Source: Phorcus lineatus (taxonomy: Eukaryota > Mollusca > Gastropoda > Trochida > Trochidae). From it: a DNA stretch of 64,000 nt. Numbering within the stretch: position 1 is the stretch's first letter; each line of letters starts with the position of its first letter. Below the pieces are notes generated by a model that worked only from the letters and a program-made list of their open reading frames with translations, was not told the DNA's origin and made no database searches. The DNA lies in assembly GCA_921293015.1 (NCBI GenBank), contig OV121092.1, positions 47,081,064 to 47,145,063 on the forward strand, written 5' to 3'. The position numbers and the translations under genes are program-made. Positions 38,261-51,440 of the stretch are shown piece by piece.

Positions 38261-41200
38261 CGTAAGGCCACTGACAATCTAAGTTGCTTACAGATTCTGT
38301 GAAGATGATAAATGTTCCGTAATCAAGTAATTGGAATAAGAACCGATGTCAAATTACAACTGATTTTGTTAATATGAGTTTCGGATGATGTATCTTTGAT
38401 CCACCTGATAGTATATAGTAACCCGTTTTCAACAATATGAATGAGATATTTTTTTAAATTATGTATTCATTTTGCACTGTCCATATTTTGCATATGAAGT
38501 TGTATAAGAAGTAGATGATGAGATGAGATCCTAATGTGCGTAAAAATATCCAGACAATGAACATTAAGTCATCAAATATCTGTCTTGTAATCTGAATGAA
38601 ACATGTAAGGAGATGAAATATCATATAAAAAAGCTTGGTGTCTTTTCTAAAATCAGCATTGCAATGTTCCTACGAATGCACTATGAATTGTTGAGGGGAT
38701 GCTAAACGAATGCCGGTATAATACCATTCGATTTGGTATTTTAGAAAATCAAGCACGGTTGACCAAATGTCATGGAATTTCATTAAAAAAGAAAGGAAAG
38801 CTACACAAACTGTTTGGTATTCCCCACGATTCAAGCAAAATCAAGTACAGTGTAATGTGGGTTGAAGATATTCGTATATTGAATACATATATACGTTTAC
38901 ACACTTTATGTAGTGCCAGTCTGCTTGTAATGTTTTCTGACAGGATTCATTCTCAATTTTACAGTCCACTCTATTACTGGTGACTTGGATTCTTCCATGT
39001 TAAGATAATATTTATCGGTCCTCATTTCCGTACCACAATTTATTGGATACAAAAAAGCTTAAAACGTGTTGCAAGAGATAATTCAGTGACTGGTTTTTGA
39101 CTTTTAACATTTCTGTGATATTTTCACTTTGCGATTTAACACATTTTTTACAACTTTCAGTAAAATCATGGGGTGTTTTATGTTTTCCGTTTTAACTGGA
39201 AATTGTTGATTTTAAAACCTCCGATATATTGATTTTTTTATCAAAAGAGCGTACCGATAAGTAACATGTTGTTTATGTACTGCAATGTACCGTTGATACC
39301 GCGCTCATTTCATACGCATTTCATTGATTAGAAAATGAAAATTCTCCAATAAAGTATGAACATAAAAAGGAAACATCTTAAGATAGAAATCTTAATGTGT
39401 AATTTCCAGTGATAATCCTAAGGAATCAAATCTTAGACGGAATGTCCATCAAAGGTGGAAGGTGGCCTAGGTATTAATAATCATCTACTTCTGTGCCTAT
39501 AGACAACGATAGTAATGATAATAACGATGATGATGACGACGCTAATAATGGTTGTTATGTTGATTTTAGAATAACAGCATGATAACATATATACATTGTC
39601 GCAAACAATCTTCAATGAAAAGGTTTTCAAAGTTCAAAAATAAAAACGATTATAAAAAAGTGGTCTTTAAAGTATTGATGTAGATACCGTATGTCATATA
39701 ACTGACACAATCATAAAACGGTGAAATATAATCATTAGACGTGTGTCAAAAATAGACAGTGCTCAATCTGTAAGACATTGCGATGACACAAAGTAAGTTA
39801 AAGGAGAAATGATGTCGATACTTGTCAAAGGATTAGATACCATATACAATTATGTATGAAAATCTCAAATGTGCTTCGTGTTATTCCATTACAAGCTGTT
39901 TTACATTTTTACAGATCGTGACGAGATGACAGGCTACCTAATTTAATTATTACATATTCTATGTTATATGAAAACTATTTACTTCAATTGTCATCTTCTG
40001 TCCCTATTTTATGTGCCTGTTGTAATGACCTTAGGGAGAAAGATTTTTCTTTGCTTAAGTAAACTGTGGTCGTCACCACAATCGGATATCTTTCTTCAAT
40101 TTGGGCGGGACTCGAAATACGGCGTGAAACAACTCATCTATAGAGCGAAAATACATTGATACATGATGATTAATATGAGGTACACTCAAAATGTAGTAAT
40201 GTAAAATTATGTTTCATCATTAATGAGTATTGAGAATGAAAGCAGTTTATATAGAAAGCCGTTTTTACCGAAATCCGAAATTTAATTGGACATTATCATA
40301 AATGAAACGAAAATAATTATTTTTTGTATAACTGGAAGTATGCTTGACAGAGCTAGAATTTCATAATGTTTAATATTTTATTGTTGAGATTATTTGAGAC
40401 GTATATCATGCGCGTACTTAGGCATTTTTTCATTGAAATGTTGACATCACCATATATGAAACTTATCATTTCTTATTTACCTGACACTTTGCTTGCAAAA
40501 CCTCTGTATAATAATTTGTAATTCTGAAGTTGAATGATATACTTTAATAATGTATTTATGCGATAAATTGCAACTTTATTGTATATTCTAAGTACTGTTA
40601 AGCATGGCAGGTTTGCATCCGAGGGGAGTGGCATGTAGAATTGTCGCGGTCAAGAATTGACATACATATCAATGAAAACGTGGTGGCTGAGCAGCTAGGC
40701 ATTTTTGGACATTCGTTGCTGGTTAAAAGTGACTTACCCTGGGATTTGTACAATGAAATATTAGATAAATCAATAGTTGTGCAAACAGTATGATCACTTA
40801 ATGTTCCGTATGTTTACTCATCGTACATAGGCACGTGGTCAAAAGCGGCTCGCTTGTTTAGTTGGTGACTCACTTACTCGTTACGAAAAGTGAAGGTTGA
40901 AAAGAGTCGAAAGTGGTGTCACCTTTCCACAGAGACTTTAATTTATTCAAACTAAGCGGTATAAGGCTTGTATACGTAACGGAATGCAATACAATAGATA
41001 ACCTTAGAGCGCTACTATGGCAGCTCCTGAGAGGAGTAAGGACCAACAGGAACACTCTTGTCCTTCCAACAGTGTTTTGAAGGTGGATATCGCCTCAATA
41101 ATGTCTCTTTGTCGTGTTTAATCAGCTTGATGTAAGTAGTTTAAATGATATCATGATAAAAAGCATTTATGTTATTGTAGAAACAGCCTTATAATAACTG

Positions 41201-42425
41201 TCCGAATCTCCGTTCATACATTAGATTAAAAGATAATTGATTTACCACTTTTGCGACTGAGGTTTTCGAGCTTAATTGTCTTCCTAAACATTAACTATGT
41301 TGAGTTCCTCTAATCTTCTGTAAGCTGATATCCATGGCGCCGGAAGGTAAACATTAACACGTTTACAGAAAAATCTGTGTATCCATTTGCGTAATTAATG
41401 GAGAATGTTGTTGACATCAGTCATGTTCACAGTTTGATAAAGTAGCTAATTTGTAAACAAAGGAACTGGAAGTGTGAAGGTCAGACCAAACAGATCTATT
41501 CATAATGCCATGTCAAATGAAAACAAAATACATGAGAGCATCAGAATCGTGCACGAAAGCGTTGCTGGTAGTCAACGGCCTTGTAAGAATTAAGAGATTA
41601 ACTTTTTGTCGTAAGAAATAAGAAACAAAATCAGATTCCAGTTTTTTACTATAGGGTTCTTGAGTATTGATGGAGTGGGTCATTCAAGAAATAAAACGAT
41701 CAGAACTTCGTGCTGTCTAACATAAGGACATCCCTTTTGTGGCTTAGTACTAATTCAAATCTAATCCATACCTTACCCAATTGCCAGGTTCTCAACCTGA
41801 TCTTAACTGTTTACATGTCTATCAATAGACAAGTCAAAAATACAATACATGGCGATATGAGTGTTGACCGTTCCTGGTTGTTACATCATCAAAACTGTCA
41901 TCACCATAATATACGCATCCTGTTGTTTTGCTCACATGCGTTGCTTGTGATTTCATCATTCACACAGCGAGTCAACTAAAGGTTAACATCAGTTCACCAA
42001 GTGAAGGTCTAATACAAATATTTTGCTGCAGGGGTTTAAACGTTTTCGACCAAAAATGGTCCATAATTTGCTTTTGGTGCTATAGCAAATATTGCAATAT
42101 TTATCATGTTTCAAAACAACGACTCTGGAAGTATCACATTTAATTAACTGACAAAAAGATTTATATATAGGATATATATCTATAATGATTATATAACTGT
42201 CAATAATGTACTTTATTTCAGAACTTTTAAAACATTTTGAATCATATATTGCGATAATGAATAGGTTTAGTTAATTCCTCTCATTAGACTAATTTGAAAT
42301 ATGTGCTTATGGAATATGTCAACACCATTGCTGCCCAGACGAGAAATATATGTATTTGAGATATAACGGAAATATCACCATAATAAGCAGTTCTTCATAA
42401 GCCAGACTATTCCGTTCTACAGTGT

Positions 42426-42725
42426 AGGGGCGGGGTAGCGCAGTGGTTAGCGCGTTCGGCTTCGGATCAAGAGATCGGATCGGCAACTTTGTATGCAGTA
42501 GAGAACTGTTCTTCACGCAGTAAGGTTTGGGTGCAATGCTACAATGAATTTCAGCGCAGTCCCACCCATGGTTTGCTAGTTCCATTAGATGCTCGCAGGT
42601 TTCACCGCAGTGGTTAGCCACAGTGGTGTTGCTAGCTTTCTCCCTGCAGTAATACTAGCAGCCAATATATAAGAGATATACTGTTGAAAGCGGCGTTAAA
42701 CCTCATTTCACCTCACCTCGACACC
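42426..42725 (+). mobile_element. tRNA-derived SINE, 300 bp
   Basis: The head GGGGCGGGGTAGCGCAGTGG resembles a tRNA 5' end, with an A-box-like TAGCGCAGTGG. The B box is degenerate. The tail has AAAGCGGCGTTAAACC and short CACCTCACCTC repeats. It is flanked by a perfect 11-bp target duplication, TTCTACAGTGT, at 42415-42425 and 42726-42736. The matching place in unit A (about 27855, TTTCTACAGTCGATTTGTTG) lacks it and represents the empty site. Open frames across it are incidental. Confidence 0.92.
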
Positions 42726-43169
42726 TTCTACAGTGTGATTTATCAGATCCAATAGAAACATTTCTCCAAATGATTATAGATAATTTGAATAAGTTTGATC
42801 CTTTTTACAAAAGTTTGCAAGTATATTTTCAATAATCAACTTAAGTCTATAACTATATGATTGTGTTTATTATAGAAAGTGCTATTATACTGTTGAACCC
42901 GATATCACACCCAAACCTTATTCTTCCAGACAGATGCCCGTGGCCTTTTATTGTCATCTCCAGTAGTAAATAATGCGACATAACGTTATTCTAAATGAAA
43001 GAAAATGGTCACCAATAACATATTTAGAATAAGTAAGTATGAAATTATATATAAATATTAAATATTCCACACAATGTTCACTTTTCAAATAGAAGGAAAC
43101 ACATCAAAACACATGCAGTTGAAATATAGATGGGGAAAAAACTCCTGTGTAAAATGACAGGAAAACATA

Positions 43170-43320
43170 CTTTTACTCACTCTATAAATCGCATTTACTA
43201 GTTACGTCTCTATATGTCAATGCATGTCATGTCATGTTGTCGACAGGACCGGAAAAAAGCTGTTAGAACGGAAACCACCGCCAAACTGCGACATCAATTT
43301 GATATGGGTTCAAAATAATA
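43170..43320 (+). promoter_or_regulatory. TATA-like block, copy C
   Basis: ACTCACTCTATAAATCGCAT is shared with units A and D and has TATAAAT at 43183-43189. It is followed by the GTCGACAGGACCGG phrase and an ACCGCC phrase. The donor seen in unit A is not present. Confidence 0.3.
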
Positions 43321-44109
43321 TTAAAGTTGCTTTTACAACTTATTAATGATTCATAACGACTGAATATTTATTGTTATTGACATTCGGTTGTTTTGTTTTT
43401 TATTATTCCGATGATCTTGTTGACAATATTCAGGCAAACTTGCCATGTTTGTGAGATCTTATTAGGAAGCCACTATACACTTTTGTGTCCAATCGGTTGA
43501 AGAATTAAAGGTACAGAATAACTAAAAGTGTTTTAAGTTACTTGTGTTTTCTTTCAAAGTGCACCAATGGAGACTTGCAAATTGTTTTAAATGATGCGCA
43601 CTAACATAACAAACAAAGAAGGTAAACATGACAAAATAGCAGATCACGCGGTTTAGGCCACACTTTAAAGAAATGTCCGACACCGTCCACCTTTGCAGAT
43701 TCATTCTCTTTAATGTACTGCATCAGAGAGCTCATTAGTACGAAGCTGAAGCAGTGGCCCATCACAAGGTTGTCTCAGAATTTAATTATATTTAATACTT
43801 TTTTCACAGCGACTATTCAAAGCGATTTTTTTAAAATTGAAAACTTCAAGGGCATGAAACTCAAAAAGCTAAACTTTTAATTTCATGATTTTGCACGAGA
43901 GTTAGACATGACGAAGGTTGTTATGAATCAAGAATAAAATCATTTTTTGTTTTTAGCAAAATGCCCTTTTCACAATTTCAAGAAGTCATTATTAAAACAT
44001 TTGAATCGAAAACTTTATGATTCATTTAGGATATTAATATAATTATTAATCATAAAATTAATCAATAATCAGAGTCATAAAAGTATTCCTGTGTAGGTCT
44101 GATGTGCTA

Positions 44110-44556
44110 CATCTCTCCCAACAGAGGTAGCTCCGTCATAAATTCCTATACAACCTCTGTCTTAATACGAAGGGTTCCCGGGCTGCCGGCACTTTCCCCT
44201 AGCGGGACAATATTGCAACTTAAACTACCTGGCTATAACTCAGCCAAGGAAAACAACGAGTGCATGAATAACATATTTGATGTCACACAGGCCTGCGCAA
44301 TGAAACAGTCGATAAATGAGGCGTTTGTGTTCTGTAAACACGACTCAAAGTGCAAGGTGCATATTCGAATAAAGTTTAGCTTTTGGAAAGCTTACAGAAA
44401 TAACTAAGGCGATTGAACTTTTGAAACGGCGTCGCTGATTGCACAACTAACTTTGATTGCATCCAATCAGCGTTCTACACTTCGTGCACAAGAAACCTTC
44501 GAATTAAGACAGAGGTTGTATAGGTATTTATGACGGAGCTACCGTCGGAGAGAATG
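44110..44556. mobile_element. 447-bp inverted-repeat element with 9-bp target duplication
   Basis: The terminal inverted repeats are about 55-60 bp (both contain GGTAGCTCCGTCATAAAT and CAACCTCTGTCTTAAT). The left end is CATCTCTCC and the complement of the right end is CATTCTCTCC. GATGTGCTA is duplicated at 44101-44109 and 44557-44565. The two further bases CA also match, so an 11-bp duplication is the alternative. The interior has no transposase. The CAT...ATG ends and 9-bp duplication resemble the element family at 11900, 15994 and 20510, although the arm sequences differ. Confidence 0.88.
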
Positions 44557-47500
44557 GATGTGCTACAGAAATCCCAATTAATTCTATCATTGTAATGCAA
44601 CGATGTCTTTAGAATATGCTTAGATATTTACTATCTTCTCGCATTCTGAAGAGAACTCGAAATGCTCTTTCACATTTTTTGTTGAATATTAATTTTTATG
44701 GTTTTACATATTTTACAATGACAATCAACCTAATAACCTTTATCTGATTTTGCAATATGCGTTGACCATTCAAGCGATTTCGAACAAAAATCTATATTTG
44801 TAACAATTATTCATTTGTTTGCTCCATATAATAATCAAATGTTCTATTCGAATTATGCAAACCCACGGCTCCAAAGAACTAAAGCCAACAATCAACATAT
44901 TTATGAATAATCAATCTACTTGCTGATCAAAACTTCAATAAACTCAATTCAAGCCTGTCCAAAATTAAATTTAGTTTGCCGGCTAAAGCAAAGGCTCCCT
45001 TGATATTAAAACCATTCGATATGAATATTCGATTAAACGGTGTTTATTTCCACTTAACACAAAACTATTTCTTAATTTTCCGGGTGTACATTAATACAAT
45101 GCACATAAAGTCTTGCCGCAAAATATCAACACATTCACATGGAGTAAGAGGAGAAACGCCTAGAGCTAAAAAGACGTTTGCATTGACTCAATCAAACGGT
45201 CTGGTAGCACTAATCATATAGCAGACTGCCTCCCTATATATCAAAGCATCTTCGGACTAAGTATCCGGAAACTTCACGTATCTCTTCACGTTTTAAAATT
45301 GAAATTCCGGTGTAGATGACAAAGAGATTGACCTTAATCAACTCATGTAATTTAGATACAGAAATTTACAAGCCAGACAAAAACAAATTTGTTTTTCAAT
45401 GACTGCAATGATTGAAAAATAAAAAACTTGGTTCATTTTTATAGGTTTCTTTATATGTAAACTCTTAGAAAAGTAGTATTTCGAGTGCCATATTTAATTT
45501 CAATTTGATCACACATCCAAAACTAAATCAATGTAGAGCTATTGCATGACCTTTTTTACTTTAGGTGACAGACAGTGGGGGTTTTTTTTAATAAAAAATT
45601 CAAAAAAATGCATAGAAATTTGTCTTTGAAACTGATGACATATTCTAGACAACCTTTAATGCTAGCGTTTGGGTAAAAAGAGATGGCCAAGAAAAAGTAT
45701 ATAATATATAAATATAACTTATGATCACATTCTGTGCGCTGAATTAATTTTTTTACCAATGTAAAATTGAAAGAATTGCAAAGTTTAAATGAATTGCTTT
45801 CAAACTGAGAGGCACACAACGTCCCATAATGCATCAACAGTTTTGTTATTGTTGCTCACTGTTTAATTGATATATTGCATCCCTATATGTGAGAGTGTTA
45901 CATAGTGCATGAAGATATGTTCTACATGTATAATTCATTAACGTTAATTTGTTTGATTCAGGTAACCGGTCAACTCGCTATCCGTGCCATTTTGAAATGT
46001 CACCATAACGTCCCGATAAACGAGGATTGAATGTATTAACTTTGTTTACACATTTGTGTAGTTTCATTTATCAGTTGCTGTCAATATATTTAATTTGTTT
46101 ATATGCATGTAATGTAGATATAACCTGTTAGTACATGTAGTTATTTTAACCCTTTGACATTAATTTTACCATCGATTCCTAGTGACAGACACAACAGATA
46201 AGAATACAATATTGTTCATTGTATGAAATAAACATGTCGCGTGAGTATGATATAAAATGATTAAACGGTACCCTATACCTACATGATGTTAGTGTATATC
46301 ATGAACTGTTTTAACACCGACCAGTCGGCTATGATGTACTTACAAGATGGATTACTTACACTGAAATACTTTCACTATAGGTACATGCGAGTACACTTGC
46401 AGGAATACATGCCTTAAATTACCCAAGTTGTACACTATCTTAAGCTGTAAAACACTTGCAGAGGCAAAACAATAAATATCATGAGCAAATTTTGTGTCCT
46501 TTGTCAGATTGAATCTAAACAACCTTACACAATTAATTGGCAAAATAAACAATGTCCTATGCTGCACATAAAACACATGTTTATTTTGAAATGTGACTGT
46601 TGTCAGACGTAGATACTTGTCTGCTTATGTTTAAAGCTATCGTAGAAAAAAAGTTTTCATCGACGAAATTGTGTAACAGTTATTCAATAGATTTGAACCA
46701 GCGGTAGTTCATGTATACCAATGTATGTACTTATCAGCATCAGTAACATTTTAATATCACCATGACAAACCTGTTAGGCATCAGCGCAGTCACAGATGCG
46801 TACTCAAAGGCAATTAAGAATATACAGGAACGATTTTGTCCTTACAACAGCGTTATAAAGATGCATAGCACATAAATCAGGCGTCTTTTTGGTTTGGAAT
46901 CAGTGCAACATAAGTAAACTCAATAGTAATATGATAAACAACATATAGTTCATCGTAGAAACGATCTTATGTATATTTTCGAATATCTGTTCATAAATTA
47001 TATGTTCGGATCTATTGATTCATCAGTTTAAGTCTGTACAATTGTCTTACATGAAAAGAAAGGATGTTCAGTTTCATAAATCTTCCGTAAACTTATGTCC
47101 AAGACGCCTGAATGTTTGTATATTCATTTGCTGAATTAATGAATAATGTCGTTGACACCATTCGTGTTCATCGTTTGTTAATTAATAGGCAATATGATGG
47201 AATGTAATTTAAGGTAGCTCTTCTTTGTAAAAAAAAATTATAACTAACGAAAATTTTAAAAGCTCTTAGTGCCGTATAATTTATTATCACAAACCTTATG
47301 GACACTGTACTATTGGTCTCGTGGCCCGATGTACAAATTAAAGTCTGTTCCGTTCTGTTTGATTAAGTAGCTAATTGATAAGTAGGACAACGGGAAGTGT
47401 CAATGTCAGACTAAACATAAAGGGGACCTTTTCATTCCGTCATGTCAAATCAGAAAAACTAAATGAGAGCATCTGAACCGTCAATGAAAGCGTTACTGAC

Positions 47501-49122
47501 AGTCAACAGCCTTTCACATGGATCAAGAGATTTACTTTTTATCATAAGAAGGTAATCATTACATAGCACATTCCTCCTAATTGCTATACAGGGTTCTTGC
47601 TTATTGATTGAGTGGCAAATAAAAAATTAAGTCACACTTAATGTTTAACAAAAGAATATCCCTCCAAGAGTAACTAGGTATAATTTCAAAATCCATACAA
47701 CTTGCAGGTCTTCAACATGACCTAGTCGTTTTAGTTGTCAACCAATCGACACGATGCCAAAACTATTTATGGCTTTATCAGTGCTATCAGCTATTGGTTG
47801 TTTACTTGCCATCAATAAACCTATCTGTAGCATTTCCTTTGTGTTGCCCACTACGTTGTTCATTGATTGGTAATCTGAGTAATCAGGCAGTGGTCTACTA
47901 CAAATGTTTTGCTGCAAAGGTTATAAATGTGGTTGTTTAAAATTTTTCTGACGATGTGGTGATTCGAAATTTACAATTTTACATTATCTGTTTTTCTGTC
48001 TATAAATGTCTCTTTAAGTATGACTCGGAAACACCCTCAGTAAGCAAGATAAGAAATTTATATGGTTTATACGTTTGGTTCGTTTATATCACATCCAATA
48101 GTAATTAAAAGGAAAAAAACAACAAAAGAAGCAAGAGAACAAACTAAAATCGTGATCAGTATTTACTCATTCGTGATTTCAAAATGTTCTTTGTTTGCAA
48201 AGTGGTACCTTGAGAGCACAGTAGGAGTAGATTGCCTCTTTAAATCAACAGAAAAGCTACAGACGCTATTCAGTTCTTATCGACAGACTCTTAAGTTTTG
48301 TGTTCTCTTTCTCACGAAAACATCCGCCTACTTTCATCCTATCATATAAGTATTTATTTTTAGTTTTAATGCTTTTGCTTCATATCATTGTCGACATCAT
48401 TCCTTCCTGAAAACTTCGATGAAAATGATACTTGTTATATAATTTCTTTTCTTCAAACTTCCTTCACATAGCCATGAGTGTTATTGTCAAACAACTCTAA
48501 TATTGTTGTTGCACTCGTCTTCATATGATTTAACTGGTTTTAAAACTAAATCGTCATCGTAAGTAAGATGCAGTATTTAACAACATATTCTTAAGTGGCG
48601 AACCAAAACATCTGCCTACTTTCATCGTTCCTTTTGCGTTAAGTCATATTTAAGTATTCATTTTTGTTCTTAATTCTGTTGTTCTAGATAAAGGAGATTA
48701 CTCTGCCTAATCTAGGTCACTGCTCTTTAGAAAAAATCAGTAATGCTTTTCAAACCCTTTTTTCTAAAGTACATTATGTGATAAAGATATTATAAACCTC
48801 GTGTGTTTCCGTATCATTAATATCATATATAAGGAATAGAATCTTATTACATTCTCGTTGGAGATACTACAGTTGTGAAACAATGACATGTTATTCAACA
48901 CTGTTGTGAAACATTGCACATGAAAGCGATCGCATCCGGAACTATTTTCCTGTAGTCACATGACAAGTTATCACGTGATGATGTAAATGAAAATGGCGAC
49001 TGTCAAAAATACTGTTCTCGAAACTTTGATAAAATACGAGATAAAAGTACAATTCTTTTTAAAAACATGTTTAGCTGTTTATAAATAAATTTGATCAAAC
49101 AAAACCATCAGATTTCATCTTT

Positions 49123-49568
49123 TGTTGTATTTTATTTAGCTAGAAAATACCCGTTAACCAAGCTTGATTGTAAGCGTCTCACAAACCACTCAGCCAAACT
49201 TTGTCGGAGAGTAACATTCCTCCCAATCAAATCATGCAAATTAGTGGTCAGAAAAATATGCAAAGCATAAATAATTACTCTCAGTTGTCCAAGAAACAGC
49301 TCAGAGATATCAGCACAATTATTAACCAACGTCCATCTTCTTCAAATGTAAACATGACCTCCGAATCCGATTCAAGCTTTCGCCAGTAGATTGGGCAAGG
49401 TCATCCCTGCCGATTTCGGTAGATTCTAGAAATGTCAGTGTCAGTGCTTCCGAATTTCGATCAATCAACTCGATCTTCGACGGTTCCGTTAGCAACTGTG
49501 TCATCAATGTTAACTTCATCAGCAACAACACGGACAGTGTTCCTGCCACTGATACTAACTCAAACTAA
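49123..49568 (+). pseudogene. Crypton-type tyrosine recombinase remnant, C-terminal part
   Basis: Three open stretches on the plus strand together resemble the C-terminal part of Crypton-type tyrosine recombinases. The first has LDCKRLTNHSAK, where TNHSA is the histidine-bearing box. The second has IPPNQIMQISGQKNMQ and then SINNYSQLS, with the Tyr of the conserved NNY as the likely nucleophile position. The third has SINSIFDGSVSNCVINVNF, like the Cys/Asn/Phe-rich tail common in these proteins. The catalytic core upstream is missing, so the copy is broken and non-functional. It sits in a 0.7-kb block containing TCACGTGA and GATCACGTGAC phrases near 48.97 and 49.61 kb, possibly parts of the element ends. 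The family call is from recalled motifs. Confidence 0.75.
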
Positions 49569-49916
49569 ACGAATCGCGCTTCAAAACTCACATTCCAATG
49601 ACGTCACGATCACGTGACATTCATTCACATAATTCAGTAACGTTCATTCAAGTAATTCAGTGACTGGTGTTATTTTTTGTTAACTCGCCAATTTGTGTTC
49701 GTAGTGACCAAAACACGAATGAGTGCCTTCCATTTGTATTGTTCAAAATTAAAGCTGTTATTTATAAACGGACTTACTCTTGACCTATTTCTCCAATGCA
49801 GTCTAATGACGTTATGCGTCGATTGTAAGAATTGTATTCCTACGCACAACTATGAGAATTGAGAGTAAACATGATTTTCATTTTATATTATTAATTTAAA
49901 GAGCGTGATAATTAAA

Positions 49917-50056
49917 ATACTAAACTTCGTTCAGTTTAATAACATATTTATGAAACTCGTGGATAGTATTGGTATTTAACTCGCTTTCGCTCGTTAAATA
50001 CGAATACCATCCACTCGTTTCATAAATATGTTATTAAACTGAACGTCGTTTAGTAT
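49917..50056. mobile_element. 140-bp near-perfect hairpin (foldback MITE)
   Basis: Arms of about 65 bp begin ATACTAAAC and end GTTTAGTAT, with only a few mismatches and a loop of a few bases. Both arms carry GAAACTCGTGGAT-like and TTAAATAC phrases. No target duplication beyond a possible TA can be assigned. It has no coding capacity. Confidence 0.8.
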
Positions 50057-51264
50057 TCTCTATATATGTATTATGCTCGCAAAAGGCTTGCATGCATCAT
50101 GAAATAGTTCTTTTTATTACAATTTAAAAAAGAGAATGTACAGAAGACCATTGGGAAAGAGAATAAGGATGGTTATCGCTCCTCATTTCCCTTTTGTAAT
50201 ATATAGCCATACAGAAACGCGTATTGCAATACGTAGTGTAATATATTGGTACTTTTCATATTTTAGTTTTCCATGCTCGCTTGACTAAGACAGGCAATTA
50301 GAACAATCAATGTTCAACTGGCCGTCGTTTGATAAAGAGAGATAATTCAGTGACTGATTTCGGATTTTAAACATGTCTGTCATATTTTCACTTGGCGAGT
50401 TCACACTTTGTTGATAACTTTCAGTACAATCACCGTTTTTAGGTTACGTTTTTCACTATATCACACGGAAATTGTTAATTCTAAAAACACCGATATACCG
50501 ATACGTATTATGTTGCTTCTGTATTGCAATATACCGATAATAATATGAAAAAATTGAAGAGTGTTCGTTACAATTTGCAAAAATATTGCAGACAACGTTT
50601 TAACTATAATATTCATTTTTTTATATCAAACAGACCATCCTGAGTTTTAATTTTTCAAAGATTAAAAGGATTTTCAGAGGCTTTATGTCAATCAGGTTTT
50701 TGAAACGCATTTTAAACCTTTGTCAACAAGTTTACGTATCTGCCTGTTGTCGTTGATGGTCATGAAAAGGTTTTAGCTATTGATATGAACTATTTTAATA
50801 CTAAATCTGGAACTACTTATCAATGAGAGACGGTGTATGATATTGGACATTCTGGCCGGATTTACAGGTATCTGCGATAGCTTAACTATCTATAGATAAC
50901 AGCTATCAATATTGTATGGTATATTACAAGTTTAAAAACACTATCAAGCATATATCGAGATAACGATTGGGTTAATGCATTTATCTCATGACACTCATTT
51001 GATGTGTGGTTCTGTGACGTATGTAAACACGTGCTGCACACTCAAAGACTGACAACTGCCTGTGGCCTTATTCCCTCCTCTACAGTAGTAAACATTGAAA
51101 AATAAACGTTATTCAAATGAAAAAAACGTCTGAAACACAATTGAGGTTACTTTAATGTAAATAGACGATATATTACCTTTATGAATATTAAGCTAGAGGC
51201 ACATATATCAAAATACAAGGACACATGTTATCAAAATATAGATGGAACAAAATCATGTGTAAAA

Positions 51265-51440
51265 GTGCTTAATCACTCACTCTATATACGCATTTCCTAA
51301 TTGCTTCTTTTCATGTAAATTAATGTCACGTTCTATGGTTAATGAGGCGTCGACAGAACCGTAACAAAGTGACTGGAACGGAAAACACCACCACTGAGGC
51401 CTAGCATTTAAAACTGCGACACCAATCTGATGTCTTTCGA
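51265..51440 (+). promoter_or_regulatory. TATA-like block, copy D
   Basis: ACTCACTCTATATACGCAT aligns with the TATA-bearing phrase of A and C. It is followed by GGCGTCGACAGAACCG, ACACCACC and AAAACTGCGACACC phrases. The box is altered to TATATAC and no donor is seen. Confidence 0.28.

Larger units (their letters stand above)
37880..46780 (+). repeat. Tandem array unit C
   Basis: The front block is at 37.9-38.4 kb with a continuation to 40.2 kb (the 39.08-39.3 kb part recurs in D at 50.34-50.54). It is followed by a block at 40.66-42.04 kb, the TATA-like block at 43.17-43.32 kb, and segments at 44.85-45.35 and 46.35 kb matching D at 52.6-53.1 and 54.83 kb. A SINE and a 447-bp inverted-repeat element are inserted here and absent from the matching positions of other units. 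Confidence 0.75.

Noticed and set aside
41710-41979. Plus-strand frame inside a tandem-array block
   Set aside because: The matching blocks in units A, B and D do not keep the frame and contain indels, so it is not constrained coding sequence.
42430-42500. tRNA gene
   Set aside because: The tRNA-like head has a degenerate B box and is joined to a SINE body, tail and target duplication, so it is a SINE head.
42319-42621. Minus-strand 100-codon frame
   Set aside because: It lies mostly across the SINE and has no domain or splice support.
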